Below are positions 44,639 to 57,854 of a stretch of DNA of 64,000 bases, piece by piece (position 1 is the stretch's first letter; each line of letters opens with the position of its first letter). The stretch lies in the NCBI GenBank assembly GCA_004764695.1, contig SMSO01000034.1, positions 2,922,501-2,986,500 of the forward strand. The letters run 5' to 3'. Both the position numbers and the translations under genes were made by a program. Origin of the DNA: Schizochytrium sp. TIO01. Taxonomy: Eukaryota; Sar; Bigyra; Thraustochytrida; Thraustochytriidae. Below the pieces are notes generated by a model that saw nothing but the letters and a program-made list of their open reading frames with translations, was not told the origin of the DNA and ran no database searches.

Positions 44639-46323
44639 GGATATCTAGACTTTCACGAGATAAAATGATGTTCTTCAATTCGAACAGTTGTTGAATAGTG
44701 CCATTACGCTAGTTCATGGTACACTGCAAATGCTGAACAGAGATCACCAGTCCAAGTATTGTTTGCACGATCTCTAGAAAAGATAACTTAATAAGCTGAA
44801 AGGTCTAGTCAACCTAAAGTGGATGAAACTTGGATGAAACTGAAGGTACACCGTAGCAAGTAACATGCAATCAATTGTCTTTTAATCCTTAAAACCTGAG
44901 ATTGTGATGGGGGGGTGGGGAGGTACCCTAAACTTACGATCTTTTCGTTATGCAAATCACATCCGTATGAACCAAGTTGATGCGATGTAAATTAGCCAAC
45001 CTTAATATTAACCCTAGAGGTCAGCAGATTGTTAAGCCTGAAAGCGTACGTTTATCTTCACTTTTGAAAGCTTCAAACTTTATCGCATACGGTGATCTAT
45101 TTGTTTGTGTTTGAAGCTCTAGCTCTTCAGTACGCTAAATGTAATAATAAGCTCAGGGAAGCATGCAACAGACCCCATCAATTGTCTGAAGCATCCATAC
45201 CTTAGGCATATCTCTACCTGATTTTCTGTTTATTACTTCAATCTATTTGTTGATTTTGGACAATTAAGCCTTTACGTTCATATCATTTACAAGTCTCAGT
45301 TTATTGATCAAAATACCACCTCATTATCTACAGGTAGCGCATTAACAGCATATTATAAAAGCTAGTTGCTGCTTTGACTTAAGTCTCTTACAAGGTTACG
45401 TTCTGATAGATGTAGCCACTCATCAGCGATAGTGCATGAAAGTCAAAGTCCAGTCTTCTGTCCACAATTCAGTCTTTTGTCTTGTAACTAGACAATTCAC
45501 TGCTGCTTAGCCGCAGAGATAGATTATAAAGGCGATATCCTTCAACAACAAAAAATTGCGGCAGTTTATAGCAGCTATGCGGCCAAAAGCAAAATATCTC
45601 AGCATGCTATAACTCCCCGATTCTTCAAGGTCCTCCGGCTTCTTCTCCACTCTTCTTCACTGGCAGGAAATCCATACGTCTGCTATAGTACTGGATGACT
45701 GTGCTAGCGATTCGTAATGAGCAGTGGACCCTGATTGCTGAACAGACTACCTCTTCAAGGTGTGCAAGTCTGGCTAGATTTTTTTCGCTTTTTACTGCTT
45801 TTCAAAGCGGCTAATGGATTTTTCCTTACATATTACTCAATACGAAATACAAGGTTGTTGGTTCAGGCAATTTCAAATTGTGATACGAACAGTTTTCACG
45901 CTGGTGTTGGATGCTCGGTGGGAGCATCATAGTAGTAGTATAACTCTTCATCATGCCAGTGTAGTCCTCAATTCAGCAGTCCACTGCTAAACTTTTGAGT
46001 CTTGTACTAATCACACATGATTGTAGTATGTGGTAAATATTAACCGAATTAGTATATACATTTCTTTTATTCAGCGCAAGGGGAAATAGTTGCATAGGAT
46101 AGTTAGTACCAAGTACTTAAACGCAAGTAGCAATTCTAGGTAGGTACTGGTAAGGGTATTCACGGTTGACGCCTAGTTTGTGAGGAAGGCAATGCTTCTT
46201 CATTGACACCAGCTTCTAATTATAGCGCATTCGAGATGGAGCTAAAGATGGGATGCAAACTTGCAACTCATTTCAGAACTTCTTAAGCATTGTCAAAATC
46301 CCATAGTAGATTAGAAAGTTAAG

Positions 46324-48360
46324 ATGATCCCTCAAAATAGCAACTCAGGTATCTTGAACTCTGACGGCATAGCATTTACAGTTCCCAATGAAAGCTCTGC
46401 AGATACAACAAAAGACAACGGTCTTGATCCTAGCGACGAGGGAAATGTTGGCATTCTTATGTCGCCCGAAGTAGGGCAAACGCCTGGAAGACGATCTATG
46501 GCAGGCTCCTGGCAAGTGAAGCCGGAACCTGGTGCAGAGCTTCCAAACAATATCAAGTATGTTGAGCAACTGTCAGAGGTCCCCCAGACTTACCTCTCTG
46601 ATGATCCTAGACGTCCATTGCTGAGCAACGATGCTCACGGCGATTCGTACACATACGTACTGAGGCCCCTGTATTACTGCGTTGTGCTGATTTTATTGAT
46701 GGAACTTCTTGAACGTCTATCGTACTATGGCATCAATTTCACGCAGACGGCCTATCTTACAGGCGCCTATGGGCCTTGGAGTCCAAATCTTTCTTCAACA
46801 CAAGCAAGTTCATGGGTGTTGACGTCTACAGCTATTGCATATTCAATTCCTTTTCTGGGCGCAATTATATCTGATGGGTTTCTTGGGAACTATTATACAA
46901 TCCTGATATTCTCTGCGCTCATTTACATACCAGGTCTTCTTATTATTGCGCTCAGTACCAATGAGAGCATCTTTGGTGGCTCTTCTTATCCAACATCTCT
47001 TTTGGCTGCTGGTCTTCTTGGGCTTTACCCCATTGGAGCTGGCGGAATCAAAGCGTGTGTTAATGTGATGGGAGCCCAGCAGTACCATCCCTTGCTACAG
47101 AAGAGTATGATTTCTAGATACTACGTCGCTTTCTACATGTTCATAAACATTGGCGCACTAGTTGGAGGCATCACAATCCCAATCATTATTCAATACAACG
47201 TTTTCGCAGCCTACATGATTCCGGTCGTTGGCCTGAGTCTTGGCGTTATTGTGTTTTATCTTGGCACCCCACGCTACGTGCGAATGAAGCCTCAAGGGTC
47301 TGACATATTGGAAAGCTTGAAGGCAGTCGCTGCAAGCCTGAAGAATTGTCCTCCAAGCATGGAACGCATCAAGTCGAGCAACGGAGGTTCATATGAGGAC
47401 GCTTTCATTGAGAAGGTGAAAATTATTGCTCGCCTTGTACCGATTATGCTACTCGTTGTGCCATTCAATATGGCCTACAGCCAAATGTCGAATGTGTTCG
47501 TCATACAAGGAAACGTCATGCGCTCAGTAGGGTTCATTGATGCCTCTTGGATGCAAAATTTCGATGCTTTTTCTGTTCTACTTTCTGGAGCAGTGACGAG
47601 TATATTTTTATTCCCGCGCTTGGAGCAGGCAGGTATGATGCCGCATATGCTCACCAAATTTGCCATCGGATCTGGTTTTGGTGCCCTCGCGCTTTTGGCA
47701 GATATTGTGATTGATTACGAAATTCATGCCGTATATGATTCAAGTGGAGAGCAGATTTCTGTTCTCTGGCAGATTTTTCCTTTCTTTTTCATCGGCATGG
47801 GGGAAATCTTTGCGATTTCTTCTGCTTACGATGCCGCCTTTCAAATTAGTCCTGATGGAATGAAGTCATTTGGTTCCGCATTGAACCTCTTTATGGTGGG
47901 GGCTTTACCAAACTTCATTTCCGAGGCTATCCTCAACGCATGTGCGGTGTGGTTTCAAGCGGCAAATGGGAGCTCAAACCTCAACACACTCGAAAATTAT
48001 GCTCAAGCCCATGTCTATAACTACTTATGGGTTCTCTTTGGAATTGCCTCACTTGGGGTCATAATCAATTTGCTCCCTCCTTTGAAGGTATTCTATACGT
48101 GCACAGAAGAAAAATCAAACGCACTTGTTTCAGCAAGTCTCCGTAAAGAAGGCGCGAAAAATGCTCTGGAGCCTGCGTTGCCAGACGCTGGAATTAAGGT
48201 AGCCGAAACACCGACTTTCAATATTCACGAGAAAGCCTTACCGGTCGAAGCTCCTGAGGCAGTAGCTGTTGCAATCGACGTTCACAATGTCGAACCCAGC
48301 TCGCTGGGTAACCCAGAAACTCTAGTTCAAACTCAAAATGATGCTCCAAATCACGCCTGA
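46324..48360 (+). CDS. POT/PTR (SLC15) peptide transporter, paralog 1
   Basis: Proton-coupled oligopeptide symporter of the major facilitator superfamily, expected to import di- and tripeptides. 678 aa from the ATG at 46324. Residues 1-110 are a cytosolic extension ending in EQLSEVP..YLS.DP.RPL, shared with paralog 2. TM1 holds the ELLER proton-coupling ExxER motif, followed by SYYGINF; the second POT signature FYMFINIGALVG lies between about residues 270 and 285. About twelve membrane segments are visible up to about residue 610. A long soluble tail (about 70 residues, Ala/Glu/Val-rich) is absent from paralog 2. Codon use is mixed (AAA, CAA, AAT, GGA common), unlike paralog 2. No intron is seen. 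Confidence 0.94.
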   Translation: MIPQNSNSGILNSDGIAFTVPNESSADTTKDNGLDPSDEGNVGILMSPEVGQTPGRRSMAGSWQVKPEPGAELPNNIKYVEQLSEVPQTYLSDDPRRPLLSNDAHGDSYTYVLRPLYYCVVLILLMELLERLSYYGINFTQTAYLTGAYGPWSPNLSSTQASSWVLTSTAIAYSIPFLGAIISDGFLGNYYTILIFSALIYIPGLLIIALSTNESIFGGSSYPTSLLAAGLLGLYPIGAGGIKACVNVMGAQQYHPLLQKSMISRYYVAFYMFINIGALVGGITIPIIIQYNVFAAYMIPVVGLSLGVIVFYLGTPRYVRMKPQGSDILESLKAVAASLKNCPPSMERIKSSNGGSYEDAFIEKVKIIARLVPIMLLVVPFNMAYSQMSNVFVIQGNVMRSVGFIDASWMQNFDAFSVLLSGAVTSIFLFPRLEQAGMMPHMLTKFAIGSGFGALALLADIVIDYEIHAVYDSSGEQISVLWQIFPFFFIGMGEIFAISSAYDAAFQISPDGMKSFGSALNLFMVGALPNFISEAILNACAVWFQAANGSSNLNTLENYAQAHVYNYLWVLFGIASLGVIINLLPPLKVFYTCTEEKSNALVSASLRKEGAKNALEPALPDAGIKVAETPTFNIHEKALPVEAPEAVAVAIDVHNVEPSSLGNPETLVQTQNDAPNHA

Positions 48361-51300
48361 ATTCATAAAACGCTGAAGCCGTAAAATTATCTTTAATTCT
48401 TCACATGATCCATTTTCTCATTAGGTAAAACTAAATTATGCAAATTCAGAAGTAAGTTCACTATCTTAAAAAAATCTTCGATTGCAAATAAATAAACAAC
48501 ATATAAACTAGAATAATGTGTTGGATATTAACAGCAAAATTATATAGACGACCGAAAAATCGACGGACATTTAAACAATAGTTTAATTTAAAGTTGAAAC
48601 TATTTAAAGCGTACTGGAAAAATAAGTATGGAAATTTCTGGATCCAGATCACTAATTTCACTTTTAAAAAAATCGAAGAGCTGGCTTTCATCATTTTGTA
48701 CTGGAGAAGAGTAAAAAATATCTGAGCGATTCTAAAATTCTAACCCCAAAAATTGTAATCTCAACATGACGCACTAACTCTCCCCATTTTGAATGCATGC
48801 ATTTATATCATGAGATTGGATTTGCGAAGAAATATAGAGTAAATTGCCTTTAAAAGATCATCAGATGAAGAATTATTTTTTGAAACAAGTAGATACTTGC
48901 TTTATGAACTCCAATAGTTCATGTTGCGCGTTCCATTTCAATTTTATGGCAACGCTCTAATGTAGATTTCAGTTGTCAAATAAAAATTGCAAATGTATAA
49001 ATTGTTGTTCCTACATTAGATTTAATCAATAGAAACTGGTAAGCTTAAACAAGAATCCAAATTAAATCCAGATTGTTGAGGTGGGTTGCGCACGAGCACA
49101 AAAGTGCAAATCCTTTAATTCTTGTATGTTCGAGTACAACTTTTTGCAATTTCAAAAATCATACTTTAATCACTCATCATTCAGTATAATATACTAAGAC
49201 ACATTTTGTAGGAATATCATTTTAGAATTCGGTAGACTGGTACTGGCCTCGTAACACAGCTATTTGTGTGTAGAGCTCGTGTGCCATCCATCATTAGCAA
49301 GGACACTCAATTAATTTTCGGAAGGACGTTTTTTCCCAGCTCAAGTCATGCCTTATTGGGTGCAATCGATCAGAATCGGTGTCAATTTAAAAAATAGGTC
49401 CAGTACCAAAGTTTATTTCATCTGAGAGCAACTTCCGTCAGCACGGCCTGCACCTTTCGATATAAAAGTTTGTATCCCAAAATTTATATTCAGAAGCGCT
49501 GTAACGAATACCTTCCCCATTTACGTAGTGTATTGTAGGTACGGCGTAACATCTCTCAAGTAGCAAGCGGAAGAAGGGACCTGCAAGATGTTTGGTTGCC
49601 TCCGCGATTCTGCAACACCACCACGCGCAAGCACGATCACAAGGCCACACTAGCTCACGTCCCTACACCGCGAAGCTTGGACACTAAATTTCTGCTTTAG
49701 CGTAGTGCGCACCATATACCCTCGCTCGCCTCGAAAATGATTTGCACGCGCAAGGCTCAGCCTACAGCTACACTTCAAGTTGCTCCTATTGCATCCAACC
49801 ACTCGGATCCGCTCCAGAATAGTCAGCCAACAAGTAGTATCATTCGTATGCTACACTTGCTGCGCACATTCTGTCACATCCCTCGCGTCAGATTTGGCTG
49901 CCAATCAATCGATCATCTCCAAGCTGAGTATTTTTAGTGCATCTCTTCCTCTAAGAAGGTCCTTTGCTGCCAACAACGTTCGCCTTGGTGACAGAATTTG
50001 GTTGGCCTCCGAGTTCTCCGTCCCTGTCATAGCACACCAGGTATCATGGGACTCGAGACTTCCTTCACATTTCATACTTCATACATATTATGTGCTTCAG
50101 GTTATCACCGCTTGTTGACAGTTAGTTACCCTGGCTGCCGCCAGCAAGCCTCTCGAGATTGCCAACCAAGAAAATCGCGAGCTGAGAAAAAAATAAAACT
50201 TACAAACTTTAGACCGACACATAAACCAAATTATGGACTCAAACTATCTAATAGCTTAAGTTCATTATTATTATTATTAAAGTTAAAAAATAAATAAAAC
50301 GAAATATTATATACTACTACCTCTCTATTATTTGCTTTTCGAAGTATCTAACTTTAAAGAAAAGCAAGTCAATTGTTGATCCTTTCCTTTGCTATTTTGC
50401 GTGGACATCACCGCAACTCAAGGGTGGCGGCTCAAGCTGTCAACCAACAAAGAGGCAGAGGCACAGCAACATGGTCCTTCTGGAGAACTTAATTAATGGC
50501 TCCGCTGCAAAGTTTTAGTGAATAATCTTTTATTCTTGCAGAAAAATAAAGGCTTGAAAAAACTGTAGTACGCTTAAGGATACCTGACTTGATCCAGTTG
50601 AATCTGCTAGCTAGCTAGCTATGCAGAAGAGCCATCGCCACATTTTTGTGACTCAAGGCCGTACCAGGACATCGTTAGACCATCAAACTTTGTCTGGATT
50701 TGTGCGACTGCTCCTACCTGGCTGCTTTGCTTCTATTAGACTCTTCCCAAACAATTACGTTACCGAGCATGTTAGTTGTTGAGTTCTATTTAGAAAAGAT
50801 ACCCTGCAAGTAATACAATAAATAAATAGTTTTTGTTTTCTAATTTTAATAATAAAAATAACTATTTTGTATCACAGTAGTAACATGATAAAAATAAATA
50901 AATAAACGAGAACAACTCCACGCGCAATGTTCAGCGCGGTTTTCGTAGTGCAGACCATTTGCATACTCTTCCTGTTAAGAGACTCATCTTACAATTCGAC
51001 GAAAACAATTGATAATGTCAAAGATGAGGCCGGGAAAGTGTAGCTAAGTACATTACTGGGTGCAATAATAGGTGTAGCTTTCTCGTTAGAGAATTTATCA
51101 TCACATGAGGTTTATTCTAAAGGGCTCCTCACCAAGCCAAGGTTACCAGGGGGTCAATTTTATGAACTTTGCATGAATATGGATTTACTTACAGAAAGGA
51201 AACATGGAAAAAGATGTACAAGGACAACATGCTTTTTCGCTTGTCTGAATTTCCCAATGACTAAACAGATATCATCTAGCTATCGATGCCCCTTCATGCG

Positions 51301-54300
51301 TCGATTACCACTTTAAAGAGGGGTCTTGTTGACTTTTACGCACTGTATTTTATTTGGCGAGGAGAGTCGCATTCTGTATATAATCCACTTCACAACTAAT
51401 TGGAATCATCGCTCAAGGTATCTCACTATATATTTTCAACATTAGAAAGTTAAATCATATTATCGCAGTTATTGTCTCCTCGTGTTGCTGTTTGTTCGGT
51501 GCATTTTAACATGCGGTGCTCTTCAAAGATCAGCAGGCAGGTTTCTTGCTCTGTCTTTTTCAATAGATGAGGCGCTCTCGATTCTTAGGAGAGGCCTTAA
51601 TGCTCTTTGCGTGAAAACTAAGAAGAGGAGTTGTCTTGTACTAATGCTTCTACGCATGAAGATAGATAGTAGTAATCTTCGAATAGTAGAAAAGAACTCA
51701 GGCTGAAGATAAAGTTTCAACTTCTTCATTCCAAGATGAAATATTAGTATCATTCCAAGTTAAGGGCCTAGCACTTTGTTGGAAAAGCATCACTGCCGGG
51801 GGTTCTTTAATAAGCCTATTCAAATTGGAGCAATGCGCTATGCATATCAAAACCAAACAAAGAACCAAGGAGAATGAGAGAAACATTGGGCTCCGGACAA
51901 GAATTTAACTACCATATAAACTACTTGCTATGGTATTGGATTAAAAAGAAATAGTAGTTTCTACTGTGTTATATCCCGTCCTCATTAAGAAAATGTAATT
52001 AATTGTTCGTAGAAGAGGGAAGAATGAAGAACCCGTAGTTCCAATAGTTGCACCCTATGTATTTCCATTTATGTCCTTTCTTCAAGTGGTAAGCGTTCAT
52101 GCTTATAATAGATAGTAAGATGCATTTTAAAATCTTTATCTTTAGAAAACCAAAATAAAGAAACAAGGTACTACGCATCGGATTGACTGGGAGCAGGAAA
52201 GGGACGTCTTGACAATTGAATTGATGATGACTATATTAGAGACATATACGTCTTGTTTGCCAGATAGCCGATTCCTAGACGTTTGTTCACCCACCGAATA
52301 AAAAAAGCGAAGAACACAATTTTGTGACACCTTTATTGGGAACATACATTATATGAAATTATATATGCTAAAATAAATACATACCACACAATAGGCGCTA
52401 TTAAGAAAAAGAAAAAACTTAAAAGCTTTAAAAAGTCTTTAAAAGAGTTGAATAAAAAACTTAAATAAAAAAACTGGTATCATAAATTATTTTTTAAAAC
52501 GAAGTGAAAAAAAAAGAGAGAGAATGGAAAGGAGGTTAGCAGTATGGAAACAGTCCCACATAATTATAGTTAAATTTCCATTTTTCGAATGCAAAAGATC
52601 ACTCCTGTACCTAGGAAGAATACAGCACTGTGGATTATTAGATGAATGTGAATCAACCCCATTCATTTTGCCAATTGCAAACTTCGATTTAAAACATAAT
52701 CTCCTATCCATTTTCACAATTTTATACTGAGCTTAGCAACCCAAATGCGATGTATACAGTGTCATTTTAAAGAAATTGGCAAGGTCTTATCCTGGACACC
52801 AGTAATTACTAAGTAAGTAAGTAAATTTGAACATGTGAATTTCATTTTATCGCTCATTTCGTTGTTATCTAAATCAGATAGCATTGAAAGTATAGATATA
52901 CCAACCCATTATGTCTTTGCGCTGGCCCATATTCTTGCTTTCTATATATTATATGTGTTAAAACATTGATATTGAATGAATATTGCACAATGCTATTAGG
53001 TTCGCACAGTAGCTATCTCAAATTTATGTTAATTCGTCGCGTTGAATGCAAGTTGTGCAAAACCTTCTCATATATATATGGAGAGAGAGATTTCACAAAT
53101 TTGGGCCTGACATTCTTATTAATTGCAAACTCACACTCAATGACATATAGCATTTTAGACGATAAGGAATTAATTGGAGTCTGTCATTCTAAAACTCCCG
53201 AGAGAGCCCTTTACACATCGATCTCTTCGTGTTCTCTTGAGGTTTTCGGAATGTAGCAAAACCTAAGCCAAGTCATCTAGAAATTCCAGATCTGTTGAGT
53301 GGGCACTGGGGCCAGCACCAATGATGATAGCCACGCGGCGCACCGAACGAAAGCTGAACTCATTCGTAGACTAAGAGATAAACAAAATACGGTTTTGCAC
53401 CTGAACATTAGTAGCAGTGCAAAAAATTATTGTCAAGTTAAAATAACAAAAACTGTAAGTGCAATTATGAATTTTTAAAAAAAGAAAAGAAAAAAAGAAA
53501 AAAAGAGAAGGGATATAACACAAAATAATAATATATCCAAACGAAGTCTCAATTTTGATGGATGCGGAATGACGTACATTCTGAACTACTTACAAAGGGA
53601 GTGTTAGGTCTTGCATGGTATAAAGCGTGAAGCTTTGGCTCCCATCCTCAAAGAGAATTGGAGTTGGAATAATGCAATTTGTTCAAAAGATGAGAGCATT
53701 AAATGACATGTATTGCCTTACCATATATCCATTTAATAATGTGCTGTCTTGTGCTATTAGGCGTTAGGCTTGCTCCTTCAATCAGTCATGCTTTTCGATG
53801 CCTAACTTTTATCATAGTAGTTCTTTCACTGGGATATATGATCATTCCAAAGTTTTCTAATTTCTGAGCACACAGACAAAGATTAAGTAGATGTCCAGTC
53901 TTTGCTCATCTGCTCAAACAGCACATCCAAGTCTCAAGGCGCGACGTCTTTCTATTAAGATTAGGTTTTGCTGAGTTTCGCAACTAAAATTTGTTCACTT
54001 TCACAACTCCAGCTAAGAAATTATCCAGCATTCCATGAAAGTTTAGTAGGAGAATTTAAGCGAGAGTTGCCAGAAATTTTGTGAATCTTCGGACTTGAAG
54101 CGTCTCTATGTAGCGAGCATATTCCCTTGGAAATGTCTGGTGTCAGAGTGCTCGTCGTGACGGAACTGACCTCCAGCGAAGAGGTCCTAAGAGAGTATCT
54201 TGACAGGCTTTCTATTTTGGTGACAATTTTCTACAAGTCTTGACTTCTCCAATTTGTTCGGCACGACTAAATCATTTCTGAAGAGCTGTTCAGCAGTTCA

Positions 54301-57300
54301 GTATGTAAGAAGGGTTTTGTCAAGCGAGACGGTTGCCCATAGATTAATGATAACACATGCCATCTACTAGATACCTACCCTTATATTATATAGCTATGTT
54401 TTAACATTATAATATTCCTTTTTTTTTCTACTTTTTTATACCTGGTTAACTAATACTGCCTCTGTGATGCAATAGATGTTGTTTATGTATCACAGGCCTG
54501 CACTAAAATGTATGAACAGGATATATCTTACCAGCGAGGGAGTGTGTTATGTATCAATATATTTAATCTATCTCTATTGCACTTCTGCGAAAGGTTAATT
54601 AAAAACGCCCGACTTGGTCCGAAAAGAGAACCTGCTGAGAAGGTCGGGTTGGTCGCGCTGGAGGTATGTCTCCAACTCTTGAGAGCTGATCGACCAGGAA
54701 CGTGTTCAATCTCAAGGGTAGAAACGTTGTTCTGCCAGCATTCCTGCGGCTTCTTATAGCCTATCGTAAAGTTACTCTGGCCACAAAAATTATTCACCAG
54801 CTTTAGTTTCTAGGTCTGCTTGTAAATAGCGCTGATAAAAAGGAAAGTAGGAGAGAGCAACAGGAATATATCGTCAGTTACGTCAATGAAAAGAGACATC
54901 TGCGCAACCCACACAGAGGCGCCATCCAGGAGCCTCCGTAGTTGCTGTGAAGAGAACACTTTATGATCGTTGCTGCCAGTGTATAAGACTTATTTCTGTG
55001 CCTTCTTCTTCTCATTTCTTTAGAAATTTTCTCTAAAACTGATCTGATTGAACATAATGATGTCTTCCTCAACTTGTTTAACTCTCAACTCGTGTGAAGA
55101 AGATTAATCGTGTTCTGACTTGTCGGCGACTCTTTGTCTGATGGTGTGGCCGAGCAAAAGTTTTAATGTACTGGCGAAATGTGATGCGAGGCAACCACTT
55201 GCACGCATGCTGTATTTTTTTTTTTGTGATATTTGCCAGCTTGCTTTATTATGCTGGTCTTGAATTACCATGTTTTAAAACAAAACTCTGGCTAACTCTA
55301 ATCAAATTTGCCAAAATAGGAATGCTGCGCATTGTAGAGTGCTCTACCTAAGATATGGTCTATTAGGCCGAGTGCTAATGGCTGGCGGAGGATATTCATG
55401 TGTTAAATGCCTTGTTACGTCAAAGGTTTCGATTTTCGCAAGAATGGTGAACAAGAGGAATAAACAATCATTTCATACAGTCATTAGAATAAGGAGAAGG
55501 AAGGCGAATTCCATGCCGGACAGCATCAAGCAGCGTGTCACTTGAAGCGTTGCGAGGTTTAGAGAGCAATCCTTGCGTAGGCAACGCGGATCGAAACACC
55601 AGGAAAGCCGCCTCGCGTGCCGCTTTCGGTGAGTTATTTGGATCTTAGCAATTTTCAGAGAAATAACTCAAATAGAAAGATTAGTATTCAATTTTGGTAG
55701 TAAACCAGTGAGACATAACACCTGTTTGTGGCGTTCGCGTACAACTGGCAAACACCTTAGCACGAGGTCTTCTACAATCCAAGTTGAGTTTCCCCTTCAC
55801 GACAGCGGGGTGCGACGCGCACGTTCAGGATCATCCAGTCTGCTTTAAAGTAAAACTCAGCATCTAGCAACCAGTAGACACTCGTAAGTTAAAAGAGCAC
55901 GTGCAAGAGCATCCAGTCTTACTAACTTTCCCTGACGATAGCTTGCAATAAGAAATTTGCACGCGCCAATGCAAGGGAGAGTATACAACTCGCAACTAGT
56001 GAAACATGAGCAATTGCTACAAAGACTCCTGAGATCGCCAGAAATGTGAATGGAAAGAAGCATGCGCTGTTAATACTTTTATTGAATGACGACCAATTAG
56101 AAAATTTACACCAAAAAAATGCTAAGAAAAAAAATCGTATTTGTACTTTACTTGCGATGATGTTAAAAAAATTAGTGCACACGTTGCACTTGTTTCATAC
56201 TTCACGGCTTGTCGCCACCCACTCCCTCACGGCAGGATCATTCAAGTTTTACGAATGTCTACTATTTGGTCAATTGAAGCATTCGCTTGCACGTGCGAGG
56301 TTTAAATGCATGGCTCGCTTAAGCTCAGTTAGAATGCTGTGCAATGTCTGTAGGATTATTTGGCGTGGGCCAAGGAACGTAAGCGGTAAGTGCAAGATAT
56401 TTGAGGCATTAAAACAATAGATGTTGTGCAACACAGTTTCTTGTATAGTTAGTGATACTATGCTCCTTATTTAAAGTTTGTTTTAGCATAAAATAATAAT
56501 TAAATAATAATAATAATGTGTTTTAAAAAATGCTTGTCATGAAAAAATAAAAATAAAAATAGAAAAGCATTAGCTGATGCCGCTGTTACTTTAAAGCAAA
56601 TTGTGTGATACCCTGTTTGAACTCCGAAGCATGTTGTCTAAGATCGGTCTCAAAGAGAGTATGTGCTTTAAAATCTATGTTTATGTGAGGATGTAATCAA
56701 TGTTGCTTCAAAGGTCCGAATAACTGAGTTCGATACCAGGCTGCTTAATTCTCGAAAAAAATAAAATAAGTAAAAATAAACCGAAAGCACACGCCCCCAA
56801 TTTATTTTTTGGTTGAAGCAGGATGAACTCAAAAACTCTAAACACCGGGTTAAGACTATGAGCAGAATGGGCAAGATCAAATTCACAGAAGATATTGTAG
56901 CTAAAAGTCAACCTCAAGAGCTGAAGGCATCAATAAATTGAAAAAACGTTTCTCTTACCTATCGAGAGAGCACGGAAAGAAGGGAGATTCCATTCCAAGC
57001 GAGAAATCTTCCGATGTAGCCTAAAGCCTAGTAATAGTGGAGCGCTGACCATGCTTTGTCTCTTCCGGGCGTATGGATAAAAAGTTGAAAGTAGTACCTT
57101 CTTTCTTGATCTGTATTGCTCGGTCAGGACTACGCAACCTGAATTTAATTTCTGTCTTGAACATAACAGCGCTCCTTCAGAGAAATATTGTTAGCAAAAC
57201 TTGTGCGGACCAGTCTTGGGAGGATCTGAACTTGCAAGTGCCGCAAGCGATGGTGTGCTTAGTAAGACATAATACTGTTAATCGGGTTGCGCAAAAATGA

Positions 57301-57854
57301 TCTACCAGGTTGCAGTTGAAGTATATGGATTGAAATTGTGGATTCCGAGCAGCCAGGGCGGGCTCTTTGTAACAAGATGATGCTGAAAGGAGAGCTTAGC
57401 TCCTCTGCAAAGGCAATGCGACACAAATTTGAGCCTAATGGGTTCGCTCCGAATGCGAGGTAACCAATGAATATGTCATACTCTGCTCTTTAAATGATAA
57501 AGTCTTTTAGATGCAGCGTCGCTACCTTCCTTTTAATTTTCCTCTCATTTTCTCTCCTCTTTTCAATTTAAAAAAAAACAATCTTTTAATTAAAAAAGAA
57601 AGAAAGCTAAAGCTAAGTAGTATTAACAACTATTAGTGTGCACTCCCAAGGAATCAAAACAAAAAAAACGCGCGTGTGTTGCTGCAATAACTTCTTGCTT
57701 ACATGTAAAACCTTCTTAGTCGCTCTATAGTCAAGAGACAAATGCCAAGACCAGACATTTTGCAAATCTGCAACTCCAAAACCCAAACTCGAGCAACAGC
57801 TCGAAGAAACTGACAATCAAAGAACGCTTGCTGATCCTTCTGGTTTAAAGCATC
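48361..57854. other. 9.5-kb region between the POT paralogs, no convincing gene
   Basis: Mostly AT-rich and stop-dense. A GC-richer island at about 49.6-50.2 kb has overlapping ORFs from 49737 and 49780; the second ends beside CACCAG-GTATCA, a possible donor site, but no family is recognised. Short membrane-like ORFs near 55.2 kb and 56.0 kb are not supported. Microsatellites: ATT/AAT runs near 50265 and 56500, AATA near 50820 and 50890, and A/AG runs near 52400-52520 and 53470-53510. An AATAAA at 48487-48492 may serve the upstream transporter. No transposon or RNA gene is recognised. Confidence 0.45.
49737..50039 (+). other. GC-rich island with possible exon (weak)
   Basis: Two overlapping open frames with partly protein-like stretches (SKLSIFSASLPLRRSFAANN, LGDRIWLASEFSVPVIAHQ) end at CAG-GTATCA. 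The contrast with the flanking AT-rich sequence resembles the GC-rich starts of the confirmed genes. There is no family match and no clear way to connect the frames. Confidence 0.15.

Larger units (their letters stand above)
42982..46323. other. Intergenic region, divergent genes
   Basis: Between the minus-strand gene and the first POT transporter. Opposed ORFs at 43260-43574 (+) and 43245-43535 (-) both look slightly protein-like, but neither matches a family. A 69-codon frame at 43840-44049 starts at GTG and is unsupported. The rest is AT-rich. A 39-bp tandem duplication sits at 44561-44638. Confidence 0.45.
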
